From Dactylorhiza incarnata (lineage: Eukaryota > Streptophyta > Magnoliopsida > Asparagales > Orchidaceae), in NCBI GenBank assembly GCA_033032865.1, contig JAWHQI010000064.1:8184001-8248000 (forward strand): a stretch of 64,000 bases of DNA, in the 5' to 3' direction. Below are positions 34,362-44,186 of the stretch, in pieces. The translations under genes and the position numbers were made by a program. A model generated the notes under the pieces. That model had not been told where the DNA came from. It did no database searches and was given only the letters and a program-made list of their open reading frames with translations. Numbering within the stretch: position 1 is the first letter of the stretch; every line of letters starts with the position of its first letter.

Positions 34362-35203
34362 TCAGTCGTTGATAAGCAGGGCGTCTTTGCTGGAGCTGGC
34401 GTTCATTGCTTCCTTCTTCATCTTTCGCCTATAGAAGTTCGGTGGCTTTGGAATCTTCTTTGGAGGAGGAGGTGGACCATGGGTAAAAGTCATCTTGTGT
34501 CTTGCTCTTTCTTCCAGATTTTTTATGTGACGATTCCATTCGATAGAGGAGTATACTCTTTCATGGTCCTTCTGACCATGTCCAAACGCTATCCACGATT
34601 CTGTGATGATCTCTCTTGAACGAGGACTCCATCTACCAGCTTCTGGGTCCTGCTCAACCTCGCTTAGCCTCTTCTTCCGGTATTCCGCGTTGTATGTTCT
34701 CCTTCTCTTCCTAGTTGTTGTGGATTCACCCGATTCAGTTTCAGAATCGGAGCTGGAGGAGGGTTCAGTGGGTATGTATTCGGAGGGGTAACTTGAAGCG
34801 CTTGTTGTACTTGATTACTTACCCACTTCGCTTGATGCGAGCAAGCAGCTATGCTTCCCTTGATCTCTTCCCGGATTTCTTCTTCAATTCTCCTTTCCCC
34901 GTCTTGGAGTACTTCTTTCACAGACTCCTTTAGTTCAAATATCTGTTCAAGAGTTTCTTGATCCCCGACATCAATAAAGTTTCTTAGTTCCATAAGACGG
35001 GCGTCTAGGGTTTGCTCGTGGTTGGTGAGTCTGTTCATGATAAGGTTCGTGGACTCCGCATGTTGAGTTTGCAGTTGAGTGATGTCCTCCTTTATTGACT
35101 TTATTTCCTCCTTCATCTCATCCCTGATTTTGTTTACTGCTTTTTCTATAAGAGCTTCCATCCGCTCCCACAGAATCTCGCCGGTTCCTTTTTTGGTTGA
35201 CAT
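34362..35203 (-). pseudogene. Element D ORF3, coiled-coil and C-terminal domain
   Basis: ATG at 35203 opens 179 codons to 34664: a long coiled coil (MEALIEKAVNKIRDEMKEEI..., about residues 12-110), a helical stretch, then a proline-rich segment (TPPNTYPLNPPPAP). A frameshift near 34700 leads to the C-terminal domain ending at 34362: WSPRSREIITESWIAFGHG, VYSSIEWNRHIKNLEERAR, GPPPPPKKIPKPPNFY. The last part matches C (VYSSAEWIKHLE) and G (PPAPPKYYPKLNAYF). The N-terminal globular half present in C and G is absent. A TATA-like box precedes it (35294-35303). Confidence 0.7.
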
Positions 35204-35293
35204 TGTTCTTGGGAAGACGACAGATCGGAGACGAAGAGGTGGTTTTGTCGAGGAATGTATTAGGGCAAATGAGCTCCAACCTTGGCATTCACT

Positions 35294-35303
35294 CTACTTA
35301 TAG
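35294..35303 (-). promoter_or_regulatory. Possible ORF3 promoter in element D
   Basis: CTATAAGTAG lies on the - strand about 90 bases before the ORF3 ATG, at the same relative place as the ORF3 TATA box in element C. 35304-35649 is non-coding. I see no clean copy of the LTR dyad in it. Confidence 0.4.
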
Positions 35304-35649
35304 GGGGGGGTAGGTGAAGGGGCGCGCACTCATTTTTGAGTTTATCGAGGCATCAATGTATGCTGCATCGAGCGGCTCTGATTTATCTAATTTAATAATA
35401 TTTATGTTATTTAGACGCAGTTCCGACGGTACTATTTTGTCGTTGAAGTACGTCTAGGATACCCATTCTTCCTAACGCCTCTGCCTGAGGCATTCTCATG
35501 CCCTACTTGGGTGTTGTCTTTTGGTAGCAAACCTGCACTAAGATTGTTAGTGTGCTAATTTTGCTATTCTGCCGAAGGGTCAGAACATTCACCTTGTCCA
35601 AGGCCCAGATTTGCTTCTGGTGGGCACTTGGGCTACCTGCCAGACAAGA

Positions 35650-37170
35650 TTACAATTCCTTAGGAACCCAAATGAATTTGGGTCCTTGGAATTTGTTAGC
35701 ATTAATAGGCATACTTGATTCAATTACTCCAGGGTATATATAGTTGTAATGAATAAAGCGTTTTGCAGGCTTAGCATTCATTACCATTGGAGCAGTTGGA
35801 TTGTACCAACAATCGATTGCAAAGTGGTCTGTTTTGCCACAGTACCAGCATTCAAATTTGTTGAATCGCCTTTTCTGACTGACTTTGTGAACTGGGGTTC
35901 TTTGTGTGTGAACAAATGAATGAGGCAAAGAAGGTGAGCTATGCTGATGGTAGATGTGATTGTCACTATTCATAGTTTCCCTTCTAGATTCACTCTTCTT
36001 TATTGATCTCTTCTCTATTCTGAACTCAACCAGTTCACTTGTGGAGCTCCATTTTTTGAGATTCCCAAGATCGGGTTGCCCAGCCTTCCAGATGGAGGGT
36101 GAGTTTAACCTCCTCAAGCTAGCCTACATCCTATAGGGTCTATCTGATCTAACTTTCTTAAAGCATTCCAGCTCCCTACTTTGAGTGGAGCACCGACCAT
36201 CAACCAGTGGAGGAGAGGTCTCTGGTTTGAAGGAGCTTGCTACTGGATTTCCTTTAATGAAGGATTTGTTCTCCATTTTTCTGACCTTATTAGCCCTCGT
36301 CTTCAGGAAACCAGCCTGATTTCTATCCTTCTTTAGGAGCATGATCTATTTGTTGAGAGAGTAGCATGCTTCCCTGCTATCTACCAGCGCCTTCATAGTT
36401 TTTCCAAAGTTGCACATCAGGTCAAAGTTTGAGTTTGCATTGTAGTCTCTCTTGAGTTGGCAGAAACCTGCGTTCTCTAGAGTCAGCCTTTCAGCCTTTT
36501 CCGAGAGATCAGAGTTTCTGGCGTGGAGATTTAAGATTTCATCAGCTTGCTTCCTGCAGATCTCCTTGCTCCTTCTGAGCTCTTTTAGAAGATCCTCATA
36601 AGTTTCTGAGGGACTCATTTCAGAATCTGAATCAGTGTTCGACAGGGGAGCTCTTATTCCACCTTGTTCAGAGATGACTTCATTCTGAACTTCTTCCTCT
36701 GATTCAGATAGGGCAGTAAGTCCAAAGTGAGGCTCTTCCTCTGTATCTGTATTGCTTGACTTACTATCACTCAAGGTCTTGATCTTCCCCTTCTCTGTGA
36801 CAGTGTCTTTTACTCCTGGTGATCCTTCCATGAGGATTGCCAGTGACTCCCACATTTCCTTGGTTGTAGTGCAGTGAGTAATTTGATGGAAAGTGTGAGT
36901 GTCAACTGCATCAGCTATGATGTCTTTGGCTTTCTTGTATAGAATGATCACATCCTCTGTCATTGTCTTGGATGTGGTCTTGGGAGCATGTGGCCCTTCT
37001 TGAGTGACTTGAAACATCCTGGGATCCAAATCTTCCATGAATATTTTGGCTCTAACTTTCCACAGGGGAAAGTTTTCTCTACAGCACCTAGCTATTCTTG
37101 ACTCCATACTAATGATGCTTAGACACCCGATGGAAGATCTGTTCAAGCTGTTAAGCTTTTCTTTGAACAA
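35650..37170 (-). pseudogene. gag: Element D Gag with internal deletion
   Basis: The open frame begins at 37170. MESRIARCCRENFPLWKVRAKIF is the conserved copia Gag start, followed by CTTTKEMWESL. Near 36790 the frame passes directly from EGSPGVKDT to an acidic serine-rich part (SNTDTEEEPHFGLTALSESEEE). Compared with element C this skips about 200 residues, including knuckle 1, yet the frame is kept. A coiled coil (36500-36600) follows, then stops at 36346 and 36124. Knuckle 2, CWYCGKTDHFAIDC, is intact near 35820-35862. The end is GPKFIWVPKEL and a stop at 35650, with no protease after it. Confidence 0.85.
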
Positions 37171-37173
37171 CCT

Positions 37174-37186
37174 CCCTCTGATACCA
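37174..37186 (-). other. Primer-binding site of element D
   Basis: TGGTATCAGAGGG on the - strand, two bases after the 5' LTR, complementary to initiator tRNA-Met. Confidence 0.9.
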
Positions 37187-37188
37187 CT

Positions 37189-38809
37189 TGTTGTTTATTG
37201 GGGTGTCTACTTAATCACCTAGAGGGGGTGAATAGGTTTTTCTTTTTATAATATCCCCCTTTAGGTTTTTCTTACTTTCTGGTTAATAGATCTAAGAAAT
37301 AAAGAACAAACCACAGAAAGCACACAACGATCTATAGAGGTTCCTCAAGACCGGGTGTCTTGAGTAGTCCTCTCTCCCTCTGCGCCTACCCAGCAGTGTT
37401 CTAGGCTCGGCAAACGCCGCCAAAAACTTCAGGCCCTCAAGCCTTACACCACGGACCCGCAAGTCCCAACAGCCTAGACCCTCAAGCCCCTACTGCCCCC
37501 GAGCCTGCAAGCTCGACACTCAGGCCCTCAGGCCTTACAACACAGACCCGCAAGTCCCAACAGCATAGGCCCGCAAGCCCCTACTTCCCCCGAGCCCGCA
37601 AGCTCGACAGATCGCAACCACAAGGGCACTGCCCTGGCCCTCAAGCCTCACAGCTCTCCAGCCCTCAAACTAGACAATTCGGACCCGCAAGTCCACTGCC
37701 CTGGCCCTCAAGCCTCACAGCTCTCCAACCCTCAAGCTGGACAATTTGGCCCGCAACCCTTACAAGAAAATACAGTAATAAAATAAACTGTTTCTTCAGC
37801 CAAATGAAATCTGGCAACTTAGCCTTGATGAAGATCGGCTTCTTAAGGGTGAAGAAGATGCTTCTTGATTTTGAGTTTCAGCTCTGGATCTTCTTCAACC
37901 TCTTCTTCTTTTGCCTGATGTTGAACGGCGACTTCTCAGTCAATGGAGATGACTGATTCTTATGAGAACTCTTGAATATTGTTCTCTTTTTTTCTCCGCT
38001 GAAAAATACTGTTCTATTGAAGAGCGGCGGGATTCTTTTTCTCGTTCTATTTCTTGCACAACAAGCTTCTTCTTCTAGGGCAACATTGTTCCCTTTTTAA
38101 AGAACGGACAAGCCGTGTAACGGTCACATACAATTTCCTTTACTGTCAGAAGCCCATCCATCATAGCAGGCCCTGATTGGACAATCAGGCACCGACATTA
38201 ATTGTTGGCATCACGTCCGCAAGATTTGAATTCTGTCTTGAAGATATTTGCATCATTACGACGACAAGCTGTCTCTGACTTTGTCGTCGCGATCTTCCTT
38301 CTGCCTCTGATGGTGGTATCTCGACGATACTGGACATCCTGGCGATTCTTCATATACGACTATCTTCTTTCTCTGACAGTGTCATCGTGAGCTTCCTTCT
38401 TGCATCATGTCGTCGTAATCATATGTTCTCTCGATGACATGAGTTCCACACGACGATGTCCTGTGTCTTCTCTGCGTTCGACGAACAGCATTCTGCGATC
38501 GACGAACTTGCCATCCTTCGTTCGATGATTTTCATTCTTCGTTCGACGATCTCGCCACGTCTCAGCGGTCGACGAATACTTTGCTTCTCAGCGGCTGCTA
38601 CTCTGCCCGTCATTACGACGACAAGCATGCTTTGTCGACGATATCTCCTGTTCTTCTCGACGATATAGTACTTAGTAAAATAGCTAAAGTAAATGACATA
38701 TTGTCTATTCCTGCAAGCATGAACTAAGTGGAATATTAAATACAAAGTGAAGTATTCTTGACTTGTTGACTTCCTCAAATCAGGAATCATGTGAGCAGGA
38801 TTCCCAACA
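37189..38809 (-). repeat. Element D 5' LTR
   Basis: 1621 bp, TGTTGGGAATCC...AACAACA on the - strand. U3 (38220-38660) is rich in GTCGTCG/CGACGAC, GTTCGACGAAC-type and CTCAGCGG motifs related to those of element C. A TTAAAAAGGG TATA-like box is at 38091-38100. The transcribed zone holds a 91-bp direct repeat (37431 and 37522) and a 67-bp direct repeat (37628 and 37695) made of CCTCAAGCC/GACCCGCAAG units. CCTAGAGGGGGTG lies near the end. Confidence 0.88.
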
Positions 38810-40116
38810 GTTACCTTATCATCGAGAAGGGATGACATCTCAACGATCTTGACGTGGAGAAGAAATATCATCGAGAACAAAGAAACAATGCCAGCATTGG
38901 AGCTAACGCTCGCGTTGAGTCCACGATTTGCCATGATCTTTATGGTTGCACGATCTCAGCCATGACATACACGAGCAGCTAATGTTGGCGTTAAATCTAA
39001 CGCCAGGCGTTAGCTCTCGAGCCTATTTAAAGACCAGCTCCTCTCATTCTATAACAAGTATTACATTGCCTCTAAATCCAGAATTCTGATTCTTTTGAGA
39101 GAGTCTCCTCTACAATAATTGAGAGATCTCCCTTGGGCTAACATGAAAATCTAAAGAAGATTTTGAAGGAGAAGGTCTCCAACGCATATTCTATACGAAG
39201 GACGAACGCTTCAAGAACGCCAATGTCTACATCGCCTTCGTTTTCACTTTCAGAATTTCTTGGGGAGTTTCTCTTTCTTTATTTTTATCTTGTAATCTTT
39301 TATTGTATTACTTTTGTAACGGGTGTGGAGAAATCGTTCGGGGAGAACGTCGGATTCCGAGAAGGATTCCATGGGAAATTTGCCGCAATTGTTGGCGACT
39401 AAGCTTTGTGAGGTTTAGGGGGAATTCGTCGCCTTGTGCATGGCAACTGGGTCGAGGTTAGATCTAGGGAGTGGCTAGAGGCCTTATCTGGGGTAAGATA
39501 GGCTATAGCCAACCGATCTTTGGGAGAAGGATCGGTGAATCGCAAAAAAGGATTTTTCATATTCTCGCCTTGATTTCTAGCGCTATAGAAATCAAACATT
39601 TGTATAATCAATTTCTTACGAAATAAAATCATGTCCTTTAATGTTTCATTCAATTGATTTTATTTCCTCTTTAAGAATGTGTTAAATTATATTTTCATCA
39701 AAGCATTAAAGCAAACTTTTGTGTAATCAATTTCTTAAGAAATAAAATCATGTCTTCAAATGTATCATTTAATTGATTTTATTTTCTATTCAAAAATGTT
39801 TTAAATTATATTTGCATCAAAGCACTAAAACAAAACATATTGTAAGAATCATTTTGATAATTAACTTATGGAATTCAACTTCTATCACTAACGACAGGCG
39901 TTAGCACTAGCGTTGGCGGTAGTGGAGAAAAATTGAATTTCATCTTCTTTACAAAGGAATCGTCAATATAATCTTATCTGAGATATTAAAATATATTTTC
40001 TTATAAAATATTTTGAAACTTTGGTCGAAAACTCTAATAAATTTAAATAAGATTTAAATTCCATAAAACCCTTAATCACCCCCCCCCCCCCTCTAAGGGC
40101 GCCATAAGATCCAACA
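38810..40116 (+). repeat. Element E 3' LTR, 5'-truncated
   Basis: Homologous to 26682-28004. The first about 175 bases of the LTR are missing because element D lies at its left. Contains the GCGTTA dyads (38987-39012), TATA box (39023-39032) and a run of 13 C at 40079-40091. Confidence 0.87.
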
Positions 40117-40121
40117 GTAAT

Positions 40122-41067
40122 AACCTCTCCCATGGTTTTCCCATATCTAGAATGCATAAATGCAGCAAGTCCTCCATCGACCTGTTGGTCGCTCTATTTT
40201 GTCGTCGGTCTGTAGATAGAAAGCAGTATTGAAGGTGAGTCGAGACCCTAGATATGCCTGCACTTCCCTCCACTCCCTCAAAGTGAAGCGACCATCCCTA
40301 TCAGAAACAATCATCCTGGGTACGCCATGGTACCTGATGAATTGCTCCACAAATAATCTCACCAATACAGTAACTGGAGCGTCCTTTCAAACTGGAACAA
40401 ATCTGGCCACCTTGGTCAATCTATCCACTATGAACCAGATGGAATCGTGCCCAGAATGGGACAATGGTAGCCCATGCACAAAATCCATGGCTATGTCCTC
40501 AAACTTCCACTCTGGGACTGGTAGCGGATGTAGCAAACCTCCAGGGCTCTTGCACTCAGCCTTCACCCGCTGGCAGATCTCGTAGTGCGTCACCCAAGTT
40601 ATGATCTCCCTCTTCATCCCAAACCAGTACATAGTCTTTCGCAGGTCCGCCATCATCTTGGTGATCCCGGGGTGCACTGAGTACCGAGTGCAGTATGCCT
40701 CCCTGAGTATGTCCTCCCAGATCCCACCTCCTGCGGGTATGTATATACGGCCCCATAAATGAACGGGGTCATTCTGTAAAGAGTAGTCTCTTGAGTTGCC
40801 CCCTTTTAGGGCTCTGAATACCGACTCTAGTATTGCATCCTGTCTCTGATGTGCCCTGATGCGGTCTCGAATGTCACAAGTAATACTCAAGGCGGCTAGG
40901 TACTCCTCGTAGGCCTCAGGATCGGCCCTGGATTCCAATGTGATCTCCATGTCCTCTAACATCTTCACCAGCTCCATAGCCATCACTCGGGGCTCTGGTC
41001 CAGATGTGTCGGCTCTCCTACTCAAGGCATCCGCCACTGTGTTTGCCTTCCCCAGATGATAGTGCAT
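40122..41067 (-). pseudogene. pol: Element F integrase, N-terminal and core part (broken)
   Basis: Downstream of RNase H on the - strand. The zinc-binding region is YSVHPGITKMMADL...THYEICQRVKAE; the expected first Cys of the CxxC pair is Tyr. The core begins with FEDIAMDFVHGLP, carrying the first catalytic Asp. A stop follows at 40387, then VSDRDGRFT with the second Asp near 40300. The reading reaches MGKPWERLL at the border with element E (40122) and continues at 26506. Catalyses insertion of the cDNA into chromosomes. This copy is inactive. Confidence 0.9.
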
Positions 41068-41109
41068 GGTGTAGTCATAATCGCTTAGGAACTCAAACCA
41101 CCTCCACTG

Positions 41110-42490
41110 TCATAGGTTCAGGTCTTTCTGAGTACCTATATACTTGAGGTTCCTGTGATCTGGGAAGATCTCACAATGAACCCCATAAAGATAATGCCTC
41201 CAAATCTTCAAAGCGAAGATCACAACCCCGAGCTCTAAATTACGTACTGGGTAGTTATGCTCGTGCTTCTTCAGCTGCTTAGATACATATGTTATGACGT
41301 GCACATGCTGCTTCAATACCACACTCATCCCCTGATAAGATGCGTCAGTGTATATCTGGAATCCTTCCTTCCCAGATGGAAGGGCAAGGATCGGGGCTGA
41401 GGTGAGCATGTCCTTCTTCTCCTGGAATGATGCCTCGCAATGTGCTATTCAGGTAAATGTAGCATCCTTCTTCATCAAAGATGTGAGCGGGAGGGCGACC
41501 TTTGAGAACCCTTGTACGAACTTGCAGTAACAGCCAGCTAGTCTGAGAAAGCTATAGAAATCTGATGCCGACTTCAATTACGATCACTCCATAACTGCTT
41601 CCACCTTGGCCGGGTCTACCGCCAACCCGGCTCCGCTAATAGTGTGCCCCAAGAATGTTATTTCATGCAGCCAGAAACTGGCACTTCGAAAACTTGGCAT
41701 ACATCTGGTGCTCCCTCAGTTTCCCCAACACCAGTATCAAGTGCTGGGTATGGTCCTCCCTGGTCCTGAAGTAGATTAAGATGTCGTCGATGAAAATTAT
41801 GACTAAGATGTCCAAGTAGGCTTTGAAAACACGGTTCATCAGACTCATGAATGTGGAGGGCGCATTTGTGAGCCCGAAAGGCATCACCGTGAACTTGTAT
41901 AAGCCATAGCGCAAGCTAAACGCCATCTTTGGTATATCCTCCTCCTGGATCCTCAGCTGGTGATATCCTGACCTCAGATCAAGCTTTGAGAACCAGTGGG
42001 CTCCCTGAAACTGATCAAAAAATTCATCGATCCTTGGTAGCGGATAAGTATTCTGCACCGTCAGCCACTTAAGTTCCCGATAGTTAATGGAGAGTCGAAG
42101 CGACTCGTCCTTCTTCTTCACAAATAGCACCGGAGCTCCTCATGGTAATGAGCTCGGCCTAACAAATCCTGACTCCACTAACTCCTGGAGCTGTGTGCGG
42201 AACTCAACCAGCTCCTTGGGTGCCATCTGGTATGGTGCCCAAGACACAGGCCTGGCTCCGGGCACTAGCTGAATCTAAAAGTCCACGTCTCGTCGTGGAG
42301 GTAATCCGGGCAAATTTTCTGAAAATACGTCAGAAAATTTCTGAACCACGAGGATGTAGACCATGGAGGCATCCACCTCTACCATCCCAAAATAGACCAG
42401 ATACACCTCGTCTCCCTGATGATGGGCTTTGACATCCTGAATAGAGGATAATAAAATATGGGAGATGCGTCTAATACCTTCTATTACCAC
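41110..42490 (-). pseudogene. pol: Element F reverse transcriptase and RNase H (broken)
   Basis: Ty3/gypsy RT in order: a linker with FSDVFSENLPGLPPRRDVDF (about 42275-42340), [65 protein letters not shown] and the catalytic FIDDIL (about 41770-41790). Stops lie at 42275, 42140 and 41663. RNase H (41110-41409) shows YTDAS, ELGVVIFALKIWRHYL and a third acidic site PDHRNLKYI. Motif spacing is normal, so loss is by point changes and small indels. Confidence 0.92.
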
Positions 42491-42559
42491 CTCGGAGTCT
42501 TCAAGTCTCAGTACGATCTTCTTTGTCAGGTAGTCGATCCTAATATGGTTCCAATATAG

Positions 42560-42880
42560 TCAATTCATGCCCAGGATCAAATCAAAATCCGACATCTTTA
42601 GGCGTGTCGCTGGTGCCTCAAATAGCTTTCCCCCAATCTCCGCCACCATGTTGCACTTGGAGCACGACTCTATATCTAACCCGTCTGGTAGCCGCACCTT
42701 CCTGTGGATGCCTTCGAAGTGCTGAACTTGGTCCAGATCGTCTACCAACTCCTCCGAGATGAACGAGTGCGAGGCACCCGTGTCGAATAAAGTGTGTGCG
42801 GGTTTGACATAAGCAAACACTATACATGTGGTGGTTTTGTTGTCTGGGTTATAAATTTCAATAATTCTAATGTTTTGCAA
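42560..42880 (-). pseudogene. pol: Element F aspartic protease
   Basis: Retropepsin domain with the active-site motif LFDTGASHSFIS near 42770-42800 and a C-terminal MSDFDLILGMN typical of plant gypsy proteases. The stop at 42560 follows GMN, where an intact element continues (usually GMDWL). The 42881-43054 stretch links it to Gag. Confidence 0.88.
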
Positions 42881-43054
42881 GGTACTATGTAATTTGTAAA
42901 GGAAACATTAAAGTACTTGTGATGACCTCCTCAGGGTTTCTCTCCTGAGCAAAATCTAAAGCATACACCTGCTACGACCTTGTGCCTTTGCCGTGATGTC
43001 TCCAACCCCGACCTCGTCCTCTGCCTCGGCCCTGATGTGCTGGTGTTGGAGGGG

Positions 43055-44010
43055 CTACTGGAGGGGGGGAGGAGGAGGTGGATGGAATAGCTGGGGGAAA
43101 TTGGCTCTGATGTGTCCTGGATGGTGGCATCTGAAGCATACTATTGGGCGAAATCCTCTATCATTGTGCCTTGGTGGCTCCTGGATCCGCACTGGTGAAG
43201 GAACTGGTACTGCAGGAGGCTGCTGCTCTGGCCTGAAGTTAGGATGAGGATGTCCTCCGCCTCTCCTGTGCCTCATAATCCCGCCCCACTGTGGTCCCCT
43301 GCTATTCTCCCCAAAGTGTGTCCCGTCCACTGGTCTCTTCCCCCTACTCTGCACCATCAGATGATCTGCTTCCAATTTCTTCACCGTCTTTATGATCTTG
43401 GCCAAGCTGCCATCGGCCATGACAATAGTACCTGCCTCAGTGGGTCTTTGAGTCCCTGGTAGAACCTCTTGGCGTAACTCTATCATCTAGTGAGTGCATC
43501 CCCGCAAATCTAGCCAGATGGGAGAACTCCCTCTGGTACTCTATCACCGACCGGCTCCCTTGTCTGAGGTTCAAAAATCTCTCCTCCAACTCGTCCTTGT
43601 CCGTCACTATCACAAAGTGCTCCAGAAAAGTGGCACTGAACTCCTTCCAAGTAATCTCTAAATAATCTCGGTCCGTGTAAGTGGAATCCATCAAGGACTT
43701 CCACAATCGTTTGACATGGACATCTAAAGCAGTAGTCTCCAAAGAGACTGCCGTGCTGACCGGGCAGTTGATGCATGTGAATATCTCATGTATAGTGTCC
43801 ATTCACTCCTCCGTCTTGACTGCATTCTTTGTCCCATGGTACATCAGAGGGGACAAGCTTTTGAATGTGCTCAACCAGTTGGATCTCGGGTTCGCCTGAG
43901 AGGCCGGAACCTGTTGTGCCTTAAAGGCCTCCAGAATGGATGTCAACATCTGACTGAGCTCCGACTGTTGGAAGGGTGTGGCAGCCGAGGGAAAAGGAGC
44001 GATGTCTCAT
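43055..44010 (-). pseudogene. gag: Element F Gag (broken)
   Basis: Retrotrans_gag domain: LMYHGTKNAVKTEE, then a TGA at about 43805 in place of the usual Trp, then MDTIHEIFTC, YTDRDYLEITWKEFSATFLEHF and LRQGSRSVIEYQREFSHLARF. A frameshift near 43485 leads to IELRQEVLPG and a basic region. The zinc knuckle is CFRCHHPGHIRANF, with the last metal-binding Cys replaced by Phe. A run of prolines ends it (43055). 44011-44186 is the short leader with a partly matching tRNA-Met primer site (TGGTATCAC near 44177). Confidence 0.87.
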
Positions 44011-44186
44011 AGACCGGTACTCCTCAAGGGCTACACAAATGTAAGGAATTTATTAGAATTGGCCTAATTCATTATTTAGATAGACTATATATGTGGTTTC
44101 ACACATGGGCACACCATTGCTTCTGCTGCCTAGTTTTTCCGCATACTAATGCTCGAGCTGGGCGACCCAGTGTTAAGTGATACCAG

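Larger units (their letters stand above)
32865..38809 (-). mobile_element. Element D: copia/Sirevirus-like with gag, ORF3 and RNase H remnant
   Basis: The 5' LTR is on the right (37189-38809), then the tRNA-iMet primer site, Gag (35650-37170), ORF3 C-terminal part (34362-35203), an RNase H remnant (33630-34110), purine tracts and a truncated 3' LTR (32865-33271). It inserted in the 3' LTR of element E (right flank GTTAC). The left end is lost in a deletion that also removed the start of the E 3' LTR. Protease, integrase and RT are absent. Confidence 0.85.
26507..40116 (+). mobile_element. Element E: copia/Sirevirus-like, gag only, interrupted by element D
   Basis: The left LTR starts TGTTGGATC (26507) and the right LTR ends GATCCAACA (40116). 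Flanks GTAAC (26502-26506) and GTAAT (40117-40121) are a TSD with one change inside the integrase of F. It has a tRNA-iMet primer site at 28007, a degenerate gag at 28034-29469 and a long AT-rich non-coding interior, with no pol. The first about 175 bases of the 3' LTR and an unknown part of the interior are missing where element D sits. Confidence 0.85.
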
